IMG/VR virus record: IMGVR_UViG_3300025769_000358
Location: 1-36,120 of that record
Origin: a virus
DNA: 36,120 nucleotides
Strand: one strand, 5' to 3'
In this document: positions 1 to 6,879 of the stretch, one piece after another
How the letters are laid out: each line of letters starts with the position of its first letter
How positions within the stretch are numbered: the stretch's first letter is position 1
Translations under genes and position numbers: made by a program
Notes under the pieces: model-generated
Database searches by the model: none
Told to the model about the DNA's origin: nothing
The model's input: the letters and a program-made list of their open reading frames with translations, nothing else

Positions 1-349
1 GACAATGTCTATCGCCGCATGCGGATTAAGGCAGAGGCAATTGCACAGCATTGGGTTGGAGCGTACATACCTGATCGATTGCAGCGTATGATCGATGAGA
101 AGCCGACTGAAGAGGTCGAGCTTCTTGAGGCGACAATCTACAATCAGGATCGTGGTGATTATCACTATTGCGTCATCTGGCCGTCTGGCAAGGTCAAGCT
201 GGTTGAGCGCGAGATGAAGTCTAGTCCTTGGATCGTTGCCCGATACATGAAGGTCGCTGGCGAAATCTATGGGCGTGGCCCCGTGATTACGGCCTTGCCT
301 GACATCAAGACGCTGAACAAAACGCTGGAACTTCTCCTCAAGAATGCGT
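1..349. repeat. Terminal overlap, left copy (portal gene internal)
   Basis: Bases 1-349 match 35772-36120 with ten substitutions (left-copy positions 9, 120, 210, 240, 243, 246, 327, 330, 336 and 348). All ten fall on third codon positions and none changes an amino acid. The copy lies inside the portal reading frame. It most likely marks a circular or permuted genome whose two ends were drawn from slightly different members of a phage population, rather than a biological terminal repeat. Confidence 0.9.
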
Positions 350-1035
350 CTCTCTCAATCGCTGGTGTCTACACGGCAGCGGATGATGGCGTATTGAACC
401 CGCAAACTATTCGAATCACGCCGGGTGCAATCATTCCTGTGGCGCGGAACGGTGGGCCTCAAGGCGAGTCGCTTCGTCAATTGCCGAGGTCGGGTGACTT
501 CAACGTGTCGCAGATCGTCATCAACGATCTTCGCATGAACATCAAGAAAATCTTGCTGGACGATACGCTTCCGCCCGACAATATGTCGGCTCGGAGCGCT
601 ACGGAAATCGCAGAGCGCATGAAGGAGTTGGCCCAGAATCTTGGTTCTGCCTTTGGCCGCCTCATCACCGAGACGATGATTCCGATTGTCTCGCGCGTTC
701 TCTATGTCATGGACGAGCGGGGTTTGATTGACATGCCGCTGCGTGTAAACGGCCTTGAGGTAAAGGTCGCGCCCGTGTCGCCAATCGCGCAGGCACAGAA
801 CATGGGCGACATTGAGAAGATTACGCAATGGGTGCAGCTATCGTCGGCACTCGGCCCGGAGGGCCAGATGGCCCCGCGTATGGGCGCTATCGCTGATTAT
901 GTGGCCGACAAGTTGGGCGTACCGGCTGAGCTTAGGACTTCCGCGCAAGAGCGTGAGGAGATGATGCAGCAAGCGGCGCAGATGGCGCAAATGGCTGCGA
1001 TGCAAGGGCAGGAGCAACCACCTGAAGGGGCATAA
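1..1035 (+). CDS. Head-tail connector (portal) protein, C-terminal part
   Basis: This is the carboxyl part of the podovirus-type portal, the dodecameric ring at the capsid vertex through which DNA is packaged and ejected. The reading frame is open from base 1, and the first internal Met is at base 19. Joined to the N-terminal part at 35262, it gives a protein of about 514 residues, close to the usual 500-540 for T7 gp8-like connectors. Recognisable features are the region around GRGPVITALPDIKTLNK and the glutamine/methionine-rich C-terminal tail. It ends in TAATG, overlapping the next start by one base. The gene is split only by where the window was opened, not by mutation. The identification rests on family resemblance of both halves and on its place just upstream of scaffold and capsid genes. 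Confidence 0.93.
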   Translation, partial: DNVYRRMRIKAEAIAQHWVGAYIPDRLQRMIDEKPTEEVELLEATIYNQDRGDYHYCVIWPSGKVKLVEREMKSSPWIVARYMKVAGEIYGRGPVITALPDIKTLNKTLELLLKNASLSIAGVYTAADDGVLNPQTIRITPGAIIPVARNGGPQGESLRQLPRSGDFNVSQIVINDLRMNIKKILLDDTLPPDNMSARSATEIAERMKELAQNLGSAFGRLITETMIPIVSRVLYVMDERGLIDMPLRVNGLEVKVAPVSPIAQAQNMGDIEKITQWVQLSSALGPEGQMAPRMGAIADYVADKLGVPAELRTSAQEREEMMQQAAQMAQMAAMQGQEQPPEGA

Positions 1036-1307
1036 TGTCAGATGTGGATGGATGGGAGGGGCTACAGACAGCGCAGTCTGAGTTCCTGAGAACAAACCAG
1101 CAAGAGAACGACGACGTGGATCGAATGTATCTGCGCGTTTTTGGTTCTGAGGATGGTCAAAAGGTTTTGACACATCTTCGTTCTCTTACGATTGAACAAC
1201 CGACTTGGTATCCGGGTGAGGACGCTTCCCACGGATTTGCCCGCGAGGGGCAAAACTCAATGGTCCGCGAGATTGAGCGGCGAATGAAAAGGGCATCAGA
1301 GTTATGA
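1035..1307 (+). CDS. Bbp19-like small head-region protein
   Basis: A 90-residue protein that starts one base inside the portal stop (TAATG) and ends overlapping the scaffold start (ATGA), so all three are probably translationally coupled. The pattern resembles the Bbp19 family of Bordetella phage BPP-1: a central VFGSEDGQKVLTHL segment, an aromatic/proline stretch, and a C-terminal REGQNSMVREI motif followed by basic residues. These proteins lie between portal and scaffold in many podoviruses. Their function is not established. A role in head morphogenesis is inferred from position only. No signal peptide or membrane segment is seen. Confidence 0.8.
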   Translation: MSDVDGWEGLQTAQSEFLRTNQQENDDVDRMYLRVFGSEDGQKVLTHLRSLTIEQPTWYPGEDASHGFAREGQNSMVREIERRMKRASEL

Positions 1308-2125
1308 GTGAAGAACAAGCAGTAGCAGAAGTCGAAAACGATAGCGATGGTCTTATGGCTGGCGCGCAGCTTGAGGATGACAAGCCGGTCGAGGAGGTCA
1401 GCATCCCGCACCGTGAGCCTGACAACCAGCCTTCTGTTGATAGCGTGACGGTCGCCGAGGATGGTGAGGAGGTTGAGTTTGAGAGGCCCGATTGGTATCC
1501 GGAAAAATTCTGGAATGATGACGAAGGGCCTGACCTCGAAAATTTGGTTAAGTCATATAACGAGCTTCAAAAGAAGTTCTCTCAGGGCAAGCACAAGGCT
1601 CCGGATGAGTACGACACAAAAATGTTTGCCGAGGCGAACGTCTCGGACGACGATGAGCTATTTACGGCTTATCGCGACTGGGCCAAGGAGAACGGAATTA
1701 GCCAGCAAGCCTTTGAGGACTTGGCGGGTAAATTCATCTCGATGGCTGGCCAGCAACAAGAGATGGCGGACGTTTCGTACAAGGAGGAGTACAAAAAACT
1801 TGGCCCGAATGCCGATGCTACGATAAAATCAATGACAGATTGGGCGCAGGGCTTGGTCCGCAAAGGGGTGTGGGGTCAAGACGATTTTGAGGAATTCAAG
1901 ATTATGGGAGGCACGGCGCAGGGTCTGCGTGCCTTACAAAAAGTGCGCTCTTATTATGGCGATCAGCAAATCCCGATTGACGTTGGCCCGGTTGAGGGCT
2001 TGCCGTCTAAGGAAGAGTTGACGGCAATGGTTGGAAAGCCAGAATATGCAAACGATGCGGCCTATCGCCAAAAGGTAGAAAAGCTGTTTGAGCAGGTCTA
2101 CGGCAGCCAGCCCTATAATCCTTAA
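1304..2125 (+). CDS. Scaffolding (capsid assembly) protein
   Basis: A 273-residue, very acidic, hydrophilic protein immediately before the major capsid gene, the canonical place of the scaffold. The N-terminal 55 residues are rich in Glu/Asp and look disordered. Then comes a WYPEKFWNDD/DLENLVKSYNELQKK segment, typical of T7 gp9-type capsid assembly proteins. The C-terminal half is predicted helical, with KLFEQVYG near the end, as expected of the capsid-binding tail. Scaffolds fill the procapsid and leave before DNA is packaged. The start overlaps the Bbp19-like stop by four bases. Assigned from motif, charge pattern and neighbours. Confidence 0.85.
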   Translation: MSEEQAVAEVENDSDGLMAGAQLEDDKPVEEVSIPHREPDNQPSVDSVTVAEDGEEVEFERPDWYPEKFWNDDEGPDLENLVKSYNELQKKFSQGKHKAPDEYDTKMFAEANVSDDDELFTAYRDWAKENGISQQAFEDLAGKFISMAGQQQEMADVSYKEEYKKLGPNADATIKSMTDWAQGLVRKGVWGQDDFEEFKIMGGTAQGLRALQKVRSYYGDQQIPIDVGPVEGLPSKEELTAMVGKPEYANDAAYRQKVEKLFEQVYGSQPYNP

Positions 2126-2129
2126 ACTA

Positions 2130-2158
2130 TTTACACGCAAAATTGTGTGTTATATATT
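2130..2158 (+). promoter_or_regulatory. Sigma70-type promoter for the capsid gene
   Basis: TTTACA at 2130-2135 and TATATT at 2153-2158 are separated by exactly 17 bases. Each hexamer has one mismatch to the bacterial consensus. It begins five bases after the scaffold stop in a 162-base gap that is otherwise unusual in this tightly packed region. Transcription would begin near 2165 and give the capsid gene a leader of about 120 bases. Confidence 0.7.
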
Positions 2159-2196
2159 GGGTCTAACGGATACCCGGTCTTCGGCCCGTTAGACCC
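2159..2196 (+). promoter_or_regulatory. Perfect 11-bp inverted repeat in the capsid leader
   Basis: GGGTCTAACGG (2159-2169) is perfectly complementary to CCGTTAGACCC (2186-2196), with a 16-base loop. No T-run follows, so it is not a standard terminator for rightward transcripts. It directly abuts the proposed -10 box, and a start near 2165 would remove part of the left arm. It may therefore act as DNA (an operator overlapping the start site), or as an RNA processing or stability hairpin on readthrough transcripts. The rest of the gap to 2287 shows only the capsid ribosome site GAGGA at 2276-2280. Confidence 0.6.
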
Positions 2197-2287
2197 ACTT
2201 GGGCGCGAGGTGCGAGTCGCGCAAGCCGCAGCCCGCAAGGATACCTGCTAGGCGTTTCCCGTTTTAACCAACTGTGAGGACTTTGAA

Positions 2288-3121
2288 ATGGCGCAAGGCA
2301 TTTCTTCGGCCTTTGTCGAGTTGTTCGATGCGGAAGTCAAGCAAGCCTATCAGGCATCCCGCATGCTTGCTGGCATTACCCGCGAGCGCAACAACGTCGA
2401 AGGCAATGTCGTCAAATTCCCGAAAATCGGGAAGGGGACGGCTACGGTTCGCGTACCCCAGACGGACGTAACTCCGTTAAATGTAACGTATTCGCAAGTT
2501 TCGGTCACGATGTCGGACTATATCGCCGCTGAATATTCTGACATCTTCCATCAGGCTAAGGTCAACTTTGACGAGCGCCGTGAACTTGTTCAGGTGGTCG
2601 GCAATGCTATTGGCCGTCGCATGGATCAGCTTGTGATCGATGCGTTGAGTGCCGCTTCGTCTCCGTCCACCGTCGCGACCAGCGTTGGTGGTGCAGGCAC
2701 GAACATGAATCTGGCAAAGTTGCTGGCGGCGAAAAAAGCTCTGGACGCGAAAAACGTCCCGGCTGAAGGTCGCTGTATGATTATTCATGCTAATGGCCTG
2801 TCTGCTTTGCTTGATGAGACTGAACTCACAAGTTCCGATTTCGCTACTGTGAAAGCTCTTTCTCAGGGTGAGATCGACACCTTCCTTGGGTTCAAGTTCA
2901 TCATGCTCGGCGACCGTGACGAAGGCGGTCTCCCTCTTCCGTCAACCCGCACCAACTTCGCGTTCCATCGTGACGCGGTTGGCCTTGGTGTCTCGATGGC
3001 GCAGAAGAGTGAGATTCACTATGTTCCTGAAAAGACGAGCTTCCTCGTTTCTTCGATGTTCTCCGCTGGTGCGGTTGCCATCGATGACGAGGGTATCGTC
3101 CACATCAGCAGCACCGAATAG
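2288..3121 (+). CDS. Major capsid protein
   Basis: A 277-residue protein of the HK97-like fold family used by BPP-1-type podoviruses (Bbp17-like). The opening MAQGISSAFVELFDAEVKQAY, the central MSDYIAAEYSDIFHQAKVNFDER segment and the RRMDQLVIDAL helix fit the family. So do the FLGFKFIMLGD turn and the C-terminal SSMFSAGAVAID strand. Length is in the usual 270-350 range. The ribosome site GAGGA lies seven bases before the ATG. The gene is preceded by its own promoter and followed, after one small gene, by a strong terminator. That arrangement would give the high expression a capsid protein needs. Confidence 0.92.
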   Translation: MAQGISSAFVELFDAEVKQAYQASRMLAGITRERNNVEGNVVKFPKIGKGTATVRVPQTDVTPLNVTYSQVSVTMSDYIAAEYSDIFHQAKVNFDERRELVQVVGNAIGRRMDQLVIDALSAASSPSTVATSVGGAGTNMNLAKLLAAKKALDAKNVPAEGRCMIIHANGLSALLDETELTSSDFATVKALSQGEIDTFLGFKFIMLGDRDEGGLPLPSTRTNFAFHRDAVGLGVSMAQKSEIHYVPEKTSFLVSSMFSAGAVAIDDEGIVHISSTE

Positions 3122-3133
3122 GGGGATTGAACT

Positions 3134-3412
3134 ATGGCTTTTTCTTCCACTGGATTCGGTGTGGTGTTCGCCTCGAAGAAGGGCAACGCACCGTCGATGT
3201 ACACCTACCAGACCGCCGACACGATTGCAGACGTTAATACGGCTGGCTACTTTAACAGCCTGTCCGACACGCTTGCTATCGGCGATCTGATTTACTGCGT
3301 GACCTCCACCGGGGGTACGCGCGTCAGCACCTTGACTCAAGTTCTGTCGAACTCGGGTGGTGTTGTGGATGTGGCGGACGGCACTACGCTGGCCGCGACT
3401 GACGGCGACTAA
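3134..3412 (+). CDS. Small decoration-like capsid-associated protein
   Basis: A 92-residue protein directly behind the capsid gene and before its terminator, so it is co-transcribed with the major capsid protein. It has a predicted all-beta composition rich in Thr, Ser, Gly and Val. The motifs YQTADTIADVNTAGYFN and GDLIYCV are common in small proteins next to podovirus capsid or tail genes. A capsid decoration or head-completion role is inferred from position and expected stoichiometry; the family has no firm function. A G-rich ribosome site (3121-3126) precedes the ATG. No membrane or signal sequence is visible. Confidence 0.65.
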   Translation: MAFSSTGFGVVFASKKGNAPSMYTYQTADTIADVNTAGYFNSLSDTLAIGDLIYCVTSTGGTRVSTLTQVLSNSGGVVDVADGTTLAATDGD

Positions 3413-3417
3413 TTAGA

Positions 3418-3447
3418 TGGGGCGGGTTTAAACGCCCGCCCCATTTT
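3418..3447 (+). terminator. Strong intrinsic terminator after the capsid/decoration pair
   Basis: TGGGGCGGG (3418-3426) pairs with CCCGCCCCA (3435-3443) across an eight-base loop, followed by TTTT (3444-3447). It is a GC-rich nine-base-pair stem with a short U-tract, correctly oriented for rightward transcripts. The loop contains the palindrome GTTTAAAC. Confidence 0.85.
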
Positions 3448-3460
3448 ATAGGGGGTCCGT

Positions 3461-4075
3461 ATGGCCGCAGGCGATACCAAGCTCTCGATTTGCTCCGATG
3501 CGCTCATTATGTTGGGCGCTGCTCCGCTTTCCAGCTTTAGTGATGGAACGGATGAGGCGCAGATTGCAGATCGTTTATACGACGATATTCAAGACACGAT
3601 CTTGATGCAGTATCCTTTCAGTTGGTCCGTCCAGAAGACGGGCCTTTCGCGCTTTGTGGATACGCCAACAAATGAATGGAAATATAAGTATGCCCTGCCG
3701 GGCGATATCTTGGGCAACCCAAAAGCTGTATTTGCAAGTAGTGCTGTGGGCGCGTTGCCGGTGCGAGAGTTTGAAATCTATAGCGGTGGGCTATTCGCTA
3801 ATTATGAGGCGGTCTGGGTCGACTACCAGTTTCGACCCGAGGCTTCCGCCTTTCCGCCATATTTTGTGAATCTGCTCAAGCACGCGCTTGCGGCGGCATT
3901 CGCCGAACCAATCACAGATCAGATTACGAAAGCTGACTTCTACCATAAGCTCGCCTATGGCACGCTTGAACAAAACATGCGTGGCGGCCTTATGCGAGTG
4001 GCGATGAATATAGATGGCGGTGATCGTCCTCCGCAGAATATCATGGAATTCCCATTGACGGATGTCCGTGGATGA
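3461..4075 (+). CDS. Tail adaptor (tail tubular protein A, T7 gp11-like)
   Basis: A 204-residue protein matching the gp11/TTPA pattern. It opens with KLSICSDALIMLGA, followed by a DGTDEAQIADRLYDDIQDTIL helix region and then a P-F-SWSVQK stretch. The YALPGDILG segment and the helical C-terminal NLLKHALAAAFAEPIT also fit. Adaptor proteins form the ring joining the portal to the nozzle. Length is close to the T7 protein (196). The site GGGGG lies just before the ATG, and the stop overlaps the nozzle start (ATGA). Position between capsid and nozzle genes supports the call. Confidence 0.88.
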   Translation: MAAGDTKLSICSDALIMLGAAPLSSFSDGTDEAQIADRLYDDIQDTILMQYPFSWSVQKTGLSRFVDTPTNEWKYKYALPGDILGNPKAVFASSAVGALPVREFEIYSGGLFANYEAVWVDYQFRPEASAFPPYFVNLLKHALAAAFAEPITDQITKADFYHKLAYGTLEQNMRGGLMRVAMNIDGGDRPPQNIMEFPLTDVRG

Positions 4076-6279
4076 GCCGGATCATTCAAATACAGAATGA
4101 TTTCACGTCTGGAGAGATGGACCCGAAGCTGCGCGCGCGTACAGATATAGCGCAGTACAAGTCCGGATTGACGACGGCACGGAATGTGACGATACAGCCG
4201 CAGGGCGGCATAAGGCGTCGAGACGGAACGAAGTTTGTCGCACAACTCGATGCGGGTGCAGCGAACGCGGTGCGGATGGTGTCCTTTGAGTTTTCGGTGA
4301 GCGATAGTTACATGCTCATCTTTACACCGGCTAGGATGTATGTCTTCAAGGACGGCGCGCTGATTACAAACATCAACGGCAGCGGAAATGATTATCTCTC
4401 CGTGGCGGCATTCACTGCCGAGATATTGTTGGAAATGAATTGGGTCCAAAGCGCCGATACGGTTATTCTGGTCCACGAGGATTTGCCGCCATACAAGATT
4501 GTGCGCGGCGCGTCAGACTCAAGCTGGACGGCGAGCCAGCTTTCTTTCACGTTCATACCCAAGTTTGCGTTTAGTTTGGATACGCATCAGCCGAACTACA
4601 CGCTTACGCCCTCGGCGGCTAGTGGCAACATCACCCTTACTGCGTCTGGAGCAACGACAGATACAGGAACGGCGCAGGCTGGAACGGCGAACACAATCAC
4701 TCTCAAGTCTGCCTCTAGTTTTACAAGCGACGACGAGCCGAATGGGATGTTTATTGAAATCACATCCGGAACGGGTGCGGGTCAGACTCGTCATATTGAG
4801 GATTACGTAGCGTCCACAAATGTTTTAACTGTGTTCCCCGATTGGGATACCGCGCCCGATAATTCGTCAGGCTATAGCATAAGCCCCTTCAAGGAGGCGG
4901 CGGTTAATGAATATGTAAATGTGACAAACGGGTTTGGCCGTGCGCGCATAATTGAATTTGTTAGCAACACGCAAGTGAAGGCGCATACAGAAATCCCGTT
5001 CTTTGATGACAGCGCAATATCAGCGGGTGATTTTGAAACGGAACACGGGTATGAAGACGCATGGTCGAATGAGCGCGGTTGGCCTAAGTCCGTTACGTTT
5101 CACGAAGGTCGGCTCTTCTTTGGTGGATCAAAGGGTCTGCCTTCTACAATCTGGGGTTCGCGCGTCAGTGTCTTTTTTGACTTTTCTCCGAACGAAGCGC
5201 TTGATGATGATGCGGTTGAGGCTACTCTGGATACAGGCACTTTCAATAGCATTGTGAACATCTATTCCGGTCGCCATCTTCAGGTCTTCACGACGGGTGG
5301 CGAATTCTTCGTCCCGCAGACTCTTGATGAGCCGATTACACCAAGTAATTTGATCGTGAAGCAACAAACGGCGTTTGGCTCGCGCCCCGGCATTCGGGTT
5401 GTAAATGTCGACGGTGCGTCGCTTTTTATCCAGCGCCAAGGCAAAACACTGCAGGAATTTTTGTTCAATGACACGGTGCAGGCTTACACATCTGCACGCA
5501 TTTCGCTCCTGTCTTCTCACCTGATTAAGACGCCGACCGAGATGGCGATGCGTGTCGCGACCAGTACGGATGAGGGGGATCGCGTTCTGATCGTCAATGG
5601 AGACGATGGAACTATCGCGTGTTACACCTTGTTGCGGTCTCAGAATGTTATAGCGCCGTCAGAGTGGACAACAGACGGGGAGTTCAAGTCGATTGGCGTT
5701 GATGTTGACAGTATCTATACGGTTGTGAAACGAACCGTGAACAGTTCTGATGTTTATTACGTCGAGTTGTTTGATTCTACCGTTTTGATGGACTCGGCAA
5801 AGACGGGTGGCGCGGCAGCGTCTGTCACGATGGATCACCTTGAGGGCGAGACAGTCAAGATCGTCCGCGACGGTATTGTCGAGCCGGATCAAACTGTGCC
5901 AGCTTCGCCATTTACGGTGACATTCGGCAGTGCCGCAACGGCGTCGTACCAGGTCGGCCTGGGCTTTACGCCCACGGTCAAGACGCTGCCGGTTGAGCCG
6001 AGGCTGCCAAGTGGATCGCTCAAGGGTTTTAAGAAGCGCATTTTTGAGGTCAACGCCGAATTGTTTGAAACACAAGCCATATCCATCAACGGAAAGGAAA
6101 TACCGTTTCGCAGATTCGGCACGGACATCCTTGACGATGACGTGGCGGAATTCACGGGAATTAAGACGCTGCACGGCATATTGGGCTATAATTACGATGG
6201 CCAGATAACCATCACGCAGACCGTACCGCTCAAGATGACTGTGTTGGGAATCGATTACAAGTTAAGCGCAGGACAATAG
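4072..6279 (+). CDS. Tail nozzle (tail tubular protein B, T7 gp12-like)
   Basis: A 735-residue structural protein of the podovirus nozzle family, which forms the hexameric channel at the tip of the tail. Characteristic signs are the N-terminal NDFTSGEMDPKLRARTDIAQY and the RRRDGTKFVA segment. The central ERGWPKSVTFHEGRLFFGGS motif and the QTAFGSRPG and GASLFIQRQGKTLQEF repeats of beta structure are also typical. Length fits the family (about 700-800). It overlaps the adaptor stop by four bases and is followed two bases later by the first internal virion protein. No enzymatic domain is recognisable. Confidence 0.9.
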   Translation: MSRIIQIQNDFTSGEMDPKLRARTDIAQYKSGLTTARNVTIQPQGGIRRRDGTKFVAQLDAGAANAVRMVSFEFSVSDSYMLIFTPARMYVFKDGALITNINGSGNDYLSVAAFTAEILLEMNWVQSADTVILVHEDLPPYKIVRGASDSSWTASQLSFTFIPKFAFSLDTHQPNYTLTPSAASGNITLTASGATTDTGTAQAGTANTITLKSASSFTSDDEPNGMFIEITSGTGAGQTRHIEDYVASTNVLTVFPDWDTAPDNSSGYSISPFKEAAVNEYVNVTNGFGRARIIEFVSNTQVKAHTEIPFFDDSAISAGDFETEHGYEDAWSNERGWPKSVTFHEGRLFFGGSKGLPSTIWGSRVSVFFDFSPNEALDDDAVEATLDTGTFNSIVNIYSGRHLQVFTTGGEFFVPQTLDEPITPSNLIVKQQTAFGSRPGIRVVNVDGASLFIQRQGKTLQEFLFNDTVQAYTSARISLLSSHLIKTPTEMAMRVATSTDEGDRVLIVNGDDGTIACYTLLRSQNVIAPSEWTTDGEFKSIGVDVDSIYTVVKRTVNSSDVYYVELFDSTVLMDSAKTGGAAASVTMDHLEGETVKIVRDGIVEPDQTVPASPFTVTFGSAATASYQVGLGFTPTVKTLPVEPRLPSGSLKGFKKRIFEVNAELFETQAISINGKEIPFRRFGTDILDDDVAEFTGIKTLHGILGYNYDGQITITQTVPLKMTVLGIDYKLSAGQ

Positions 6280-6280
6280 T

Positions 6281-6844
6281 ATGGCAGCAGCACTCCCAGT
6301 TATCGCCGTGGCGACAAGTCTAGCAAGCGCCTATGGTCAGATTCAGGCTGGTAAGGCGCAACAAAAGGCGTTTGCAGCACAGGCTCAACAGGCAGCCATG
6401 CAAGCGACACAGGCCCGCGTTCAGGCGCGTAGCGAGGCGCTGAAGTTTCGCCGTCAGGGCGTTGAGGTGCTGGATCGTATTGTCCGTACCAACGCGACGA
6501 TCAATGCCCGCGCTGGCGCTGGCGGAATCGACCCCTTTAGCGGTAGCGCCAAAAGCCTGCAACAGTTTGCTCTAGCGAAGGGCGGCCTTGAGTTTTTCAC
6601 CGCTGAAGATAATGAAGCCATTACAACATTGATGGGAGAACACCGCGCCAAGCAATTCATGCATCAAGCGGAAACTCTCACCATGCGAGGCAATCAGGCA
6701 ATGAAGTCGGCAAAGATCGGCGCGCTGGTGTCTTTGGGTCAGGCCGCGATGTCAGGGGCGAAGTTATTTCCGGGTGCGCCCACAGACCCCAACGTCTTTC
6801 AATCCGGCTTTAACACTCAGGGGCAGATGGTTGACTTTCTTTAG
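6281..6844 (+). CDS. Internal virion/ejection protein, T7 gp14-like
   Basis: A 187-residue Ala/Gln-rich protein with a hydrophobic N-terminus (PVIAVATSLASAYGQ) followed by a long helical AQQKAFAAQAQQAAMQATQ repeat region. These are hallmarks of gp14-type ejection proteins. Conserved-looking turns include GAGGIDPFSGSA and a C-terminal ALVSLGQAAMSGA hydrophobic stretch. In T7 this protein leaves the head first and forms the outer-membrane part of the DNA channel. It begins two bases after the nozzle stop. The assignment is based on composition and order (nozzle, gp14, gp15, gp16 positions). Confidence 0.75.
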   Translation: MAAALPVIAVATSLASAYGQIQAGKAQQKAFAAQAQQAAMQATQARVQARSEALKFRRQGVEVLDRIVRTNATINARAGAGGIDPFSGSAKSLQQFALAKGGLEFFTAEDNEAITTLMGEHRAKQFMHQAETLTMRGNQAMKSAKIGALVSLGQAAMSGAKLFPGAPTDPNVFQSGFNTQGQMVDFL

Positions 6845-6879
6845 AGTGGCGGCACAAATGCATCTAGCAGGTCCAAATC

